Positions 49,154 through 56,656 of a stretch of DNA of 64,000 nucleotides are shown here, piece by piece. The notes beneath the pieces are model-generated. The model saw only the letters and a list, made by a program, of their open reading frames with translations, was not told the DNA's origin and did not search any database. Within the stretch, counting starts at the first letter, position 1, and each line of letters begins with the position of its first letter. The stretch is from Micromonospora echinaurantiaca (GTDB taxonomy: Bacteria > Actinomycetota > Actinomycetes > Mycobacteriales > Micromonosporaceae). A program made the translations under genes and the position numbers. The DNA lies in the NCBI RefSeq assembly GCF_900090235.1, contig NZ_LT607750.1, positions 2,864,501 through 2,928,500 on the forward strand. The letters are read 5' to 3'.

Positions 49154-49678
49154 TCAGCCGTCGGCGTACACGAGGTCCATCGTGTCGGTACGCCCGGACC
49201 AGCGCAGATCGAGGTGCCAGCAGCCGGGCTGCGGCAGGTCGATGATCGACGGGCCTGGACCGCCGGTGACCTGGCGGGTCACCCGGGTGTCGGTGCCGTG
49301 CAGCGTCGCGGTGATGACCAGCGTCGGCGAGGACGTCGGATCGGGAGAGGTGGTGGCCGGGCGGGGAACCCAGAGGATCTTGTTGTTGGAGCCGTCCGTC
49401 CGGGGCTGCCGCAGCGGGTGGCCGAACAGCACCGCGACGATCTCGCCCTTCGCACCGAAGACGTGCGCGATCCGGGGCTCCCCGCGGAACCCGCCGTGCG
49501 CCCATTCGGGCAGCAGGCCGGTCTCGACCCGGGAGCCGCAGCCGGTCGCGGCCGGCGCCGCCGCGCTCGGCGGGGCCGGGGTGGCCGCCGCGCCGGCCGG
49601 CGTGGCCGGCCCGTCGGTGGGCGTGCACGCCGCCAGCAGGACCACCGCTGCCAGCACCAACCTGCCCCGTGAACCCAT
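49154..49678 (-). CDS. Small lipoprotein of unknown function
   Basis: 174 aa. Lipobox LLAAC (Cys18) after a short hydrophobic run, then a Pro/Ala/Thr linker to about residue 45 and a compact domain with a Cys pair (TGCGSRVE and QPGCWHLDLRW). The C-terminal pattern PGCWHLDLRWSGRTDTMDLVYA resembles secreted actinobacterial proteins that fold as a small beta sandwich. No catalytic motif. SD GGAGGGGG precedes ATG 49678. Anchored on the outer face of the cytoplasmic membrane. Confidence 0.75.
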   Translation of the reverse strand: MGSRGRLVLAAVVLLAACTPTDGPATPAGAAATPAPPSAAAPAATGCGSRVETGLLPEWAHGGFRGEPRIAHVFGAKGEIVAVLFGHPLRQPRTDGSNNKILWVPRPATTSPDPTSSPTLVITATLHGTDTRVTRQVTGGPGPSIIDLPQPGCWHLDLRWSGRTDTMDLVYADG

Positions 49679-49843
49679 CTCGTCCCCCTCCGGATGGACG
49701 CCTGGCGGAACTGACCCGTCCCGTTCTCAGGACACCGGCCGGGCGCTCCGGGTTCCCGGGCACCGGTCACGGGCCGCCCGGGTCCGGCGGGCGGATCGCC
49801 CGAAGGCCAGGTGCCGGCGCGTCGGGTTGGTGATGATCGAGGC

Positions 49844-50809
49844 GTGAGTGCCAGGATGCCGACCCTCGTGCGGCCGATGCTCGCCACCAGTGGCGCGCTG
49901 CCCGGCGGGCCGGGGTGGGGATACGAGTTCAAGTGGGACGGCGTTCGCGCCATCGGGTACGTCGCCGACGGGGTGCGGCTGCTCAGCCGCAACGACCGCG
50001 ACGTCACCCCGGCGTACCCCGAACTGGGCGAGCTGGCGCGGCTGCTGTCGGGCCGGCGCGCGGTGCTGGACGGGGAGATTGTGGCCCTGGACGGCAAGGG
50101 GCGGCCCAGCTTCGCCGCGCTGCAACGCCGCATGCACGTCCGGGCGCCGTCCGCCGCCCTGGTCGGCGGCACCCCCGTCCGGATGTACCTGTTCGACCTG
50201 CTGCACCTCGACGGTCGGGACCTGACCTCGCTGCCGTACACCGAGCGCCGCGCCGCGCTGCAGGAACTGGACCTCAGCGGGCAGAGCGTGGACACGCCGC
50301 CCTACTGGACCGGGGACGCCGGCCGTGATCTGGCCACGGCGGCCGCCGACCTGGGCCTGGAAGGAGTGGTCGCCAAGCAGCTCGACTCGCCGTACCAGCC
50401 CGGTCGCCGCTCGCCGGCCTGGGTGAAGGTGCCCCTCAACGACACCGTCGAGGTCATCGTGGGCGGCTACCAGCCCGGTGCGGGCCGGCGCGCCGGCACC
50501 GTCGGCTCGCTGCTGCTCGGCATGTACGACCAGGACGACAAGCTGACCTTCATCGGCCACGTCGGCACCGGCTTCACCCAGGCCGCGCTGCGCGACCTGC
50601 AGCAACGCCTGGACCCGCTGCGCCGACCGGATCCACCGTTCGACTCCCCCGTGCCGCGCGAACACGCCCGGCACGCCGTCTGGGTCGATCCGGTGCTGGT
50701 CGGCGACGTCACCTTCCGGTCCTGGACCCCGGACAACCGGCTGCGCCACCCCTCCTGGAAGGGACTGCGCAGCGACCGCGAGCCGACCGAGGTCCGGCTG
50801 CACCGCTGA
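49844..50809 (+). CDS. Stand-alone ATP-dependent DNA ligase (LigD/LigC ligase domain type)
   Basis: 321 aa from GTG 49844 (leaderless-looking, GATGAT 6 nt upstream); ATG 49856 is an alternative. Adenylation motif I is EFKWDGVR with Lys30; motif III VRMYLFDLLHLDG, motif IV LEGVVAKQLDSPY and motif V SPAWVKV follow, and a C-terminal OB-fold begins near residue 200 (TVEVIVGGYQPG). It has neither the polymerase nor nuclease domain of LigD. Such ligases act with Ku in end joining or as LigC in base-excision repair; no ku gene is nearby. Confidence 0.88.
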   Translation: MSARMPTLVRPMLATSGALPGGPGWGYEFKWDGVRAIGYVADGVRLLSRNDRDVTPAYPELGELARLLSGRRAVLDGEIVALDGKGRPSFAALQRRMHVRAPSAALVGGTPVRMYLFDLLHLDGRDLTSLPYTERRAALQELDLSGQSVDTPPYWTGDAGRDLATAAADLGLEGVVAKQLDSPYQPGRRSPAWVKVPLNDTVEVIVGGYQPGAGRRAGTVGSLLLGMYDQDDKLTFIGHVGTGFTQAALRDLQQRLDPLRRPDPPFDSPVPREHARHAVWVDPVLVGDVTFRSWTPDNRLRHPSWKGLRSDREPTEVRLHR

Positions 50810-50907
50810 GCCCGCCGCACGCCCGGCAGCCGCGATCAGAGTCCCACCCGGCAGCGCCGCCGGTCGTCGTCCGGACCCCGCACAGCCCGGCTGAGGACTT
50901 CGACGCG

Positions 50908-51837
50908 CTAGCGGTCCGGGCGGTCGGCGGGGGCCATGATGCGCAGCGCGTTGGGGTCCAGGCCGATCCGGATCGGGGTCTCGCCGTACAACTCGCCGTC
51001 GACCTCGACCGGCGCCGGCCGGTCGGTCTCCAGCCACAGCTGGCGTACGGCGAGGAAGGGCTCCTCGCGCAGCGTGCGGCGATGCCCGGTGGCGGCGTTG
51101 CGGGCCGTGTCGCGCAGCAGCTCGCGACGGGTGGCGCCGCCCACCGGGTAGCCGACCAGCAGCCGGTCGTCGGCGTCCGCGTCGGCGGTGATCGGCCGGC
51201 CGGCGTGGAAGCCGCCGTTGGCCACGTAGAGCTGGTGGGTGACGAACTCGCGCTCCCGCCCCTCGGCGCGGACGGTGGCCCGCAGCGGCCGGTGCCGGGT
51301 CAGCAGTGCCAGCGCGGTGAGCGGGTACGCGAGCCGGCCGGTGGCCCGCTTCAGCCGCGGCGGCGTCCGGAGCATCACGTCGGCGGAGAGGCCGATGCCG
51401 ACGTGGTTGGTGAACCGCATGTCGCCCACCAGGCCGAGGTCGACGTCGATCACCTTGCCGGTGGCGAGCACCTCGACCGCCGCGTCGAGGTCGAGCGGGA
51501 TGCCCACGGTGCGGGCGAAGTTGTTGGTGGTGCCCAGCGGCAGCAGGCCGAGCGCGATGTCGCGGTGGGCGAGCAGCCGGGCGGCGGTGCCGATGGTGCC
51601 GTCGCCGCCGCCGGCGACCAGGAGGTCCGGCCCGAGGTCGGCGGCCGCGGCGAGGGTCTGCTCCAGCTCGCCGGGCCGGTCGACCGGGTACGCGCCGAGG
51701 AGCGTGAAGCCGGCCGCCGCGAGCCGCGCCCGGGCGCCCTCGTAGAGCCGCCGGCCCCGCCGGGAGTGGGCGTTGACCACGAGCACCGCCCGCCGTTCCC
51801 GGCGGATCGTCGCACTCAGCTCCGGCTTCGTCCGCAT
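50908..51837 (-). CDS. Diacylglycerol/lipid kinase family protein (YegS-like)
   Basis: 309 aa. The catalytic GGGDGT motif lies in LLVAGGGDGTIGTAARLL (~residue 73-90), preceded by VVNAHSRRGRRLYEGA and followed by LGLLPLGTTNNFARTVGIPLDLDAA, the full DAGK catalytic signature. The C-terminal beta domain has YVANGGFHAGRPITADADADDRLL. The enzyme phosphorylates a lipid such as diacylglycerol or sphingosine-like substrate on the inner membrane face. Single gene; TAGGGT 8 nt before ATG 51837 may be the -10 of a leaderless transcript. Confidence 0.9.
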   Translation of the reverse strand: MRTKPELSATIRRERRAVLVVNAHSRRGRRLYEGARARLAAAGFTLLGAYPVDRPGELEQTLAAAADLGPDLLVAGGGDGTIGTAARLLAHRDIALGLLPLGTTNNFARTVGIPLDLDAAVEVLATGKVIDVDLGLVGDMRFTNHVGIGLSADVMLRTPPRLKRATGRLAYPLTALALLTRHRPLRATVRAEGREREFVTHQLYVANGGFHAGRPITADADADDRLLVGYPVGGATRRELLRDTARNAATGHRRTLREEPFLAVRQLWLETDRPAPVEVDGELYGETPIRIGLDPNALRIMAPADRPDR

Positions 51838-51986
51838 AGGAGCAGACCCTATCGCCGGCAGGCTGCGTCGACCTCACCTTCCCCCACGGTGGCCAACGCG
51901 CCACCGGCAGCTGCGTCGCCCTCACCTGTCGATGCCGGCGACGCCGCCGCTGGGCGGGCCGGACACCACCGGCACGGCGGTCACCG

Positions 51987-52592
51987 TCAACCGAGGTCGG
52001 GCGTCGGATGGGTGGGCCGGTGACCTGCCGCGGACAGGTCGGCGAGGGCCTCGTCGCGGCTGTCGAAGACCGGGAGGACGCCGTCCAGGCGCATGGTGTG
52101 CAGGACGGTGCGGACGAACCGGGAGGGACCGGCGAGGCACAGCATGACGCCTCGGTCGTGGGCGTCGCGGTGGGCGCGGACGAGCACACCCAACCCGGTG
52201 GAGTCGATGACGTGCACCCGGCTGAGGTCGACCACCACGTGCCCGCCCATGTCGGCGGCGTGTCCCAGGGCGGCGCGGAGCGTGTCGCCGCTGTCGAGGT
52301 CGATGTCGCCGGTGGCGGCGACGACGGTGGCGCCGTCGACGTGGTCGATGCCGACGATCCCACCCGGGCCGTGGTCCCGGCAGGGAACGGGACCGCCACC
52401 GGCGGGCGGCAGCAGGCTGCAGTACGGACACCGGTGGGGGCCGGTCGCGAACGGTGAGCCGCTCCAGCCGTGCTCGGCGATCAGCGTCCAGACGACCTCG
52501 GCGTCGGGCGGCACACAGGCCGTCACCGTGGTGGTGTGGCCGCAGGTGTCGCAGATCAACGCCATCAGCTGGTCGTCCGGGACGACGCTCAT
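51987..52592 (-). CDS. STAS-domain protein with N-terminal zinc ribbon
   Basis: 201 aa. Residues ~10-72 carry CDTC (C14, C17) and CPYC (C55, C58), a likely zinc ribbon; residues ~80-190 are a STAS domain of the anti-sigma-factor antagonist type, with IDHVDGATVVAATGDIDL and VHVIDSTGLGVLV, where S131 is the phosphorylatable serine position. It probably takes part in a partner-switching pathway, but no RsbW-type kinase is adjacent. The metal-ribbon/STAS combination is unusual. SD AGGAAGGA precedes ATG 52592. The 250 bp up to the BON gene hold no gene. Confidence 0.83.
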   Translation of the reverse strand: MSVVPDDQLMALICDTCGHTTTVTACVPPDAEVVWTLIAEHGWSGSPFATGPHRCPYCSLLPPAGGGPVPCRDHGPGGIVGIDHVDGATVVAATGDIDLDSGDTLRAALGHAADMGGHVVVDLSRVHVIDSTGLGVLVRAHRDAHDRGVMLCLAGPSRFVRTVLHTMRLDGVLPVFDSRDEALADLSAAGHRPTHPTPDLG

Positions 52593-52842
52593 CGTGCTGT
52601 CCTTCCTGCCCGTCCGGGACCCGGTCGGCCACCACCCTGCCCGGCCGGATTCGCGGCCACCACGCGGGTCTGTGACAGTCGCGTGACAAAGTCGGACCGG
52701 GGGTGGGGGGTCAGCGCGCCGACGTGGTCTGATCCGGTGCGCTCGACGTGGGACCGGTGGCCTCGGGCGGAGCGGTGCCGCCCGGGGTGGCCGGCGGACC
52801 GGATCGGCCGGTCACCCCGGTCCACCGCACCCCGGCCGGCGG

Positions 52843-53118
52843 TCAGTCCGCCGAGGCACGCAGCCGGTTGTTGACGTCGTGCACGCCCGGGGTGCTCCAG
52901 GCGCGGTCGTGGGCGGCGGCGCTCACCTCGGCCGAACTGACCACGCCGTCCAGGATCACCACGCGGTTCTGCACCTCGATGCAGATCCGTTCGTGTCTGA
53001 GCAGCGGGTCCCGCTGCATCCGGTCCAGCAGGCGGCAGGCCAGCCGGGCGTCCTCGGAGGTGGGTCGGGTCTCGAACAGCGACGGGAATTCGTGGGGGAA
53101 GAACCAGGGGTAGGTCAT
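52843..53118 (-). CDS. Small BON-domain protein
   Basis: 91 aa from ATG 53118 (GAGGAG 6 nt upstream); a longer in-frame reading to 53202 adds a Pro/Ala-rich tail without support. The C-terminal ~60 residues are a BON fold: ICIEVQNRVVILDGVVSSAEVSAAAHDRAWSTPGVHDVNNRL, with the conserved GxV and the closing V-x-D-V-x-N-x-L. The first ~30 residues (MTYPWFFPHEFPSLFE) are aromatic and acidic. BON domains bind lipids or polysaccharides; soluble cytoplasmic forms occur in actinobacteria. Confidence 0.8.
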   Translation of the reverse strand: MTYPWFFPHEFPSLFETRPTSEDARLACRLLDRMQRDPLLRHERICIEVQNRVVILDGVVSSAEVSAAAHDRAWSTPGVHDVNNRLRASAD

Positions 53119-53465
53119 GTCGAGCTCCTCGGGTTGCTGCGGCGTGCCGGTGGCCGGCTGTGCGGCCGCCGCGACCACGCCGCGGGGGTGATCCCCCCGC
53201 ACTACCCCGCGGGGCCCGCGGCCAACACGACGAAACGATGACGGTTCGCGCCCAGCCTCATGACGGTCGCTGCCGTGCGCGTTCGCACCAGGGCAGCCAC
53301 GCCCAGACCCTGGCCCCGGGCGACGGTCAGCTCGCCGTGAGCGGGCGGAGGGCGCCTTTCGGCGGGTCGGCCGCCACGAGACGCCCGACCGGGCGGCCCC
53401 CGCCCGCTCCCCCGCGGCGTATCCGGCCGTCGGTGGTCGGGCGGGCAGGCGGGCAGCGGCGGCGG
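53119..53465. other. 347-bp gene-free stretch with a hairpin
   Basis: Apart from the BON promoter region I see only GCGGGGG-TGAT-CCCCCCGC (53182-53200), a terminator-like or regulatory stem-loop. The rest has no convincing reading frame on either strand. Confidence 0.45.
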
Positions 53466-54314
53466 CTACAGGTTGTGGCGGTCGTCGGACGGCAGGCGCG
53501 GCGGCTCCGCCGGCTGCGCAGACTGGCCGGGCTGACCGAGCTGCGCGACGTGGGTCGGGTCGAGGACCCGGGAGAGGAACGAGCGGGTCCGTTCGTGCCG
53601 GGGGGCGCCGAGCACCTCCTGCGGCGGCCCCTGCTCGACCACCACGCCGCCGTCCATGAAGACGACCCGGTCGGCCACGTCGCGGGCGAACGCCATCTCG
53701 TGGGTGACCACCATCATCGTCATGCCGTCCTCGGCGAGCTTGCGCATGACGGTGAGCACGTCGCCGACGAGTTCCGGATCCAGCGCGGAGGTCGGCTCGT
53801 CGAAGAGCATCAGCTTGGGGTCCATCGACAGCGACCGGGCGATCGCCACCCGCTGCTGCTGCCCGCCGGAGAGCTGCGCGGGGAACGCGGTGGCCTTGTC
53901 GGTCAGGCCGACCCGCTCCAGGTTCTCCCGGGCGATCCGCTCGGCCTCCGCCCGGCCGCGCCGGAGCACCTTGCGCTGGGCGACGGTGAGGTTGTCCAGC
54001 ACGGTCAGGTGCGGGAACAGGTTGAACGACTGGAAGACCATGCCGATGCCGCGGCGGACCGCGTCGATCTCGACGTCCGGGTCGGTCATCTCGATCCCGT
54101 TCACCCAGATCTTGCCGGCGGTCGGCTCCTCGAGCAGGTTGACGCAGCGCAGCAGGGTCGACTTGCCGGATCCGGACGGCCCGATGACGCAGACCACCTC
54201 GCCGTGGCCGACCTCGAAGTCGATGCCCTTGAGCACCTCGATCGGGCCGAAGGACTTGTGCAGGTCGCGGATCTCGACGGCGGGTCGGGCTTCAGGAGTC
54301 GTCATGTGGGTCAC
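53466..54314 (-). CDS. Polar amino-acid ABC transporter ATPase (GlnQ type)
   Basis: 282 aa from GTG 54314, which overlaps the permease stop by 4 bp and has AAGG 4 nt upstream; ATG 54305 is a weaker start. Walker [10 protein letters not shown] (45-53), Q-loop [18 protein letters not shown], signature LSGGQQQR and Walker [15 protein letters not shown], plus the switch His in [15 protein letters not shown]. The closing ~30 residues ([19 protein letters not shown]) are a nonconserved extension. It powers import through the permease at 54311. Confidence 0.93.
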   Translation of the reverse strand: MTHMTTPEARPAVEIRDLHKSFGPIEVLKGIDFEVGHGEVVCVIGPSGSGKSTLLRCVNLLEEPTAGKIWVNGIEMTDPDVEIDAVRRGIGMVFQSFNLFPHLTVLDNLTVAQRKVLRRGRAEAERIARENLERVGLTDKATAFPAQLSGGQQQRVAIARSLSMDPKLMLFDEPTSALDPELVGDVLTVMRKLAEDGMTMMVVTHEMAFARDVADRVVFMDGGVVVEQGPPQEVLGAPRHERTRSFLSRVLDPTHVAQLGQPGQSAQPAEPPRLPSDDRHNL

Positions 54315-55105
54315 CGAGCCTTGGCGTAGCGGAGTTCGAGGCGTCGTACCACCTGGGACAGGGGCAGGGTGATGATCAGGTAGGTGAAGCCGGCCACCAG
54401 CAGCGGCGTGGCGTTCACCCGGTCGTTCAGCGTGTCCCGGCCGAACTTGGTGATCTCGATGGTCGACGCGGTCACGCCGAGCACGTAGGCCAGCGACGAG
54501 TCCTTGGTGAGCAGGATGAGCTCGTTGGTCAGCGGCGGGATCACGATCCGGAACGCCTGCGGGATGACGATGGTGCGCATCGCGGTGAAGTGCGACATGC
54601 CGAGGGTGCGCGCCGCCTCCATCTGCCCCTTCGGCACGGCCTGGATGCCGGCGCGGATGGTCTCGGCCATGTACGCCGCGGCGGTCAACCCGAGACCGAT
54701 CGCGATGGAACCGAACACGCCGCCCGGGATCTCCCGGTCCGGGAAGGCGATCGGGATGCCGTAGCCGACCAGGAAGAGGACCAGCAGCGCGGGCAGACCC
54801 CGGAACAGTTCGATGTACCCGGTGGCCACCCAGCGGTACGGCGCCACTCGGGACAGCCGCATCAGCGCGAGGATGGTGCCGAACACCAGGCCGAAGGCGA
54901 ACGCGCCGAGCGTGTAGAGGATCGTGTTGCGCAGCGCGACGGTGATGATCGTCGGGAACATCGACTCGATGATGTCGACGCGGAAGAAGGCCTCTTTCAG
55001 CCTGCCCCAGTCGGCCGCGAAGATCACCACGGCGAGGACGGCGATGAAGGCCAGGTACTGCAGCCAGAGGGACAGCCGCTCTCGCTGGCGGCGGCGCAGC
55101 TTCAC
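54311..55105 (-). CDS. Polar amino-acid ABC transporter permease (HisM/GlnP type)
   Basis: 264 aa from GTG 55105, which has AAGGAG ~9 nt upstream; GTG 55126 would swallow that site. About five or six hydrophobic helices. Family signature: [18 protein letters not shown] and the EAA loop [33 protein letters not shown]. It forms a homodimeric channel in this family. It follows the binding-protein gene after a hairpin-containing gap. Confidence 0.92.
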   Translation of the reverse strand: MKLRRRQRERLSLWLQYLAFIAVLAVVIFAADWGRLKEAFFRVDIIESMFPTIITVALRNTILYTLGAFAFGLVFGTILALMRLSRVAPYRWVATGYIELFRGLPALLVLFLVGYGIPIAFPDREIPGGVFGSIAIGLGLTAAAYMAETIRAGIQAVPKGQMEAARTLGMSHFTAMRTIVIPQAFRIVIPPLTNELILLTKDSSLAYVLGVTASTIEITKFGRDTLNDRVNATPLLVAGFTYLIITLPLSQVVRRLELRYAKAR

Positions 55106-55128
55106 CGTTCGTTGCTCCTTGCCCACGC

Positions 55129-55157
55129 GGAGGGCGCGCGACGGGCGCGCGCCCTCC
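55129..55157 (-). terminator. Intercistronic hairpin between amino-acid binding protein and permease genes
   Basis: GGAGGGCGCGCG (55129-55140) and its exact complement (55146-55157), 12-bp stem, 5-nt loop, 15 bp after the binding-protein stop. Likely lowers permease expression relative to the binding protein. Confidence 0.65.
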
Positions 55158-55172
55158 TGCCACGAGTTCCGA

Positions 55173-55991
55173 TCACTTGGCCGGCTGCTTGCCGATCCAC
55201 TTCTCGTAGATCTTGTCGTACGAGCCGTCCTGCTTGGCCTTGGCCAGCGTCTCGTTGATCTTCTTGAGCAGCTCCGGGTTGCCGTCCTTCTTCACCGAGA
55301 AGCCGTACTGCTCGCCGGTGTCGAACTCGGCGGTCACCTCGAACCCGCCCGGGTTCTCCTTGATGTACTCGGTCCAGACCGGCAGGTCGTTGATGGCGGC
55401 CTCGACCTGGCCGTTGGCGAGGGCCTGCTGCAGGGCGGCGAGGTCCTCGAACTCGACGAGCTGCAGGCCCTTCTCCGCCTCGAACTTCTTGGCGTAGTCT
55501 CGGCCGGTGGTGGCCGCCTGGACGCCGAGCTTCTTGCCCTTGAGATCGTCGAGCGACTTGTACGCCTTACCGGTCTTCACCAGCAGCGCCTGGGTGGCGT
55601 CGAAGTAGGGGTCGGAGAAGTTCATCACCTTCTGCCGCTCCTCGGTGATCGTCATGCCGGCGGCGGCCGCGTCACACTTGCCGGTGTTCAGGTCCTGGCC
55701 GGACTTGATCCCCTCGAACGGCGTGTCGACGATCTTCTGCTCGACGCCCAGTTCCTTGGCGACCAGGTCCATCACGTCGACGTCGAACCCGACGACCTTG
55801 CCGCTGGCGTCCTTCGACTGGAACGGCGCGTACGGCAGGTGGGTGCAGACGGTGAGCTTGCCCGCTTCGATGAGCTTGACCCCGCTCGCCTGGACCTCGC
55901 CCTCATCCTTCTTGGCGCATCCCGCGCTCACCGCGAGGGCGGCGATCGCCGCGATCAAGCCAGCCTTGCGGACTGCGCTGTGGAACGTCAC
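55173..55991 (-). CDS. Polar amino-acid-binding lipoprotein (SBP family 3)
   Basis: 272 aa from GTG 55991, with GGGGAGGA upstream. Lipobox VSAGC (Cys25). The bilobal family 3 fold is clear: GKLTVCTHLPYAPFQSKDASGKVVGFDVDVMDLVAKELG, then DAAAAGMTITEERQKVMNFSDPYF (the ligand-site signature), and a C terminus PELLKKINETLAKAKQDGSYDKIYEKWIG. It supplies a polar amino acid to the two downstream genes. Confidence 0.92.
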   Translation of the reverse strand: MTFHSAVRKAGLIAAIAALAVSAGCAKKDEGEVQASGVKLIEAGKLTVCTHLPYAPFQSKDASGKVVGFDVDVMDLVAKELGVEQKIVDTPFEGIKSGQDLNTGKCDAAAAGMTITEERQKVMNFSDPYFDATQALLVKTGKAYKSLDDLKGKKLGVQAATTGRDYAKKFEAEKGLQLVEFEDLAALQQALANGQVEAAINDLPVWTEYIKENPGGFEVTAEFDTGEQYGFSVKKDGNPELLKKINETLAKAKQDGSYDKIYEKWIGKQPAK

Positions 55992-56464
55992 TGCGGTGTC
56001 CTCCCCGATTCGGCCGCGTACGACTGGCGGCCCGTGTTGGTGCAAAGACGATGTGCCAGGGGACGCTACCCGATCGGACCAGCCGTACCTAGATCAAGTC
56101 GGGCGGTTGTGGCCATGCTGTTGCCATCACGGTGCGTAAACCCGGCAGTCGGTCCGCAACCGGGCGGCCCCTGCTGGCATCGGGGAGCCCGGCACAGCCT
56201 CACCAAGATCGCCACTTTGGGTGACTGTCCGTGGTGTCGCCCCACCGGGTCGTCGCCGACGACGTGCGGGGCCGGAGCAGGCACATCCGCGGGTCGGGAC
56301 ATCCGTGGCCGGCCGGCGGTCCGGTCCGGTCCGCCACGAGACCAGGGGCCAGGAATGGGGCAGTTGCGGGCGCGACGACGTCCGGAGAGCCGAGAAGGGC
56401 GTCAGGCCGCGGCGGACGCCCAAAAGGAAAGGCAAGGAGATGTCACCCCTTGCCACCTTTAACG
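55992..56464. other. Gene-poor stretch before the rifamycin-resistance locus
   Basis: The part nearest 55991 holds the binding-protein promoter region. 56190-56230 reads GATCGCCACTTTGGGTGAC within a slightly AT-richer context, possibly the trace of a dispersed repeat. Overlapping short reading frames on both strands lack family resemblance. I see no convincing gene. Confidence 0.4.
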
Positions 56465-56470
56465 TATAGC
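56465..56470 (+). promoter_or_regulatory. Possible -10 element of the rph transcript
   Basis: TATAGC, the most AT-rich hexamer ahead of the RAE, at the end of CTTTAACGTATAGC. A matching -35 at standard spacing is not clear. Confidence 0.35.
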
Positions 56471-56477
56471 GCACCGG

Positions 56478-56496
56478 GGGGCTTGCGGCAAGACCC
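56478..56496 (+). promoter_or_regulatory. Rifamycin-associated element (RAE)
   Basis: GGGGCTTGCGGCAAGACCC, an imperfect inverted repeat (GGGG(T)CTTGC arms). The sequence and place, 175 bp ahead of a rifampin phosphotransferase, match the ~19-bp RAE known from promoters of rifamycin-inactivating genes in actinomycetes (from memory). It marks rifamycin-inducible expression. Confidence 0.82.
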
Positions 56497-56554
56497 CTGT
56501 CGTGGCGCAGAATCGTCGGCCCGAGGCCACAACCTGCGGAAATGGGGGCACGAC

Positions 56555-56656
56555 GTGCGTGTGTTGGTGTCGACGTTCGGGGGACGCGGTGACGCCGAGG
56601 CGGCGGTGGGACCGGCGGTGCGGCTGCCGGCCCTGGCCGCGGAGGAGTCGCGATGA
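56555..56656 (+). pseudogene. N-terminal stub of a GT1-family glycosyltransferase, possibly a rifamycin glycosyltransferase remnant
   Basis: 33 codons from GTG 56555: RVLVSTFGGRGDAEAAVGP then AVRLPALAAEESR. This matches the opening of GT1 (macrolide-type) glycosyltransferases, MRVL(L/V)ST(Y/F)G(S/G)RGD(V)EP(L)VG.AVRL.ALGAE. It then stops, with its TGA overlapping the ATG of rph by 4 bp. It directly follows the RAE, and RAE-linked rifamycin glycosyltransferases are known, so I infer that an rgt gene was truncated when rph took over its promoter. It may still be translated as a leader that couples to rph. Confidence 0.6.

Noticed and set aside
53160..54329. 389-aa open frame on the plus strand
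   Set aside because: Antisense to the amino-acid ABC ATPase gene; only the ATPase frame shows Walker motifs.
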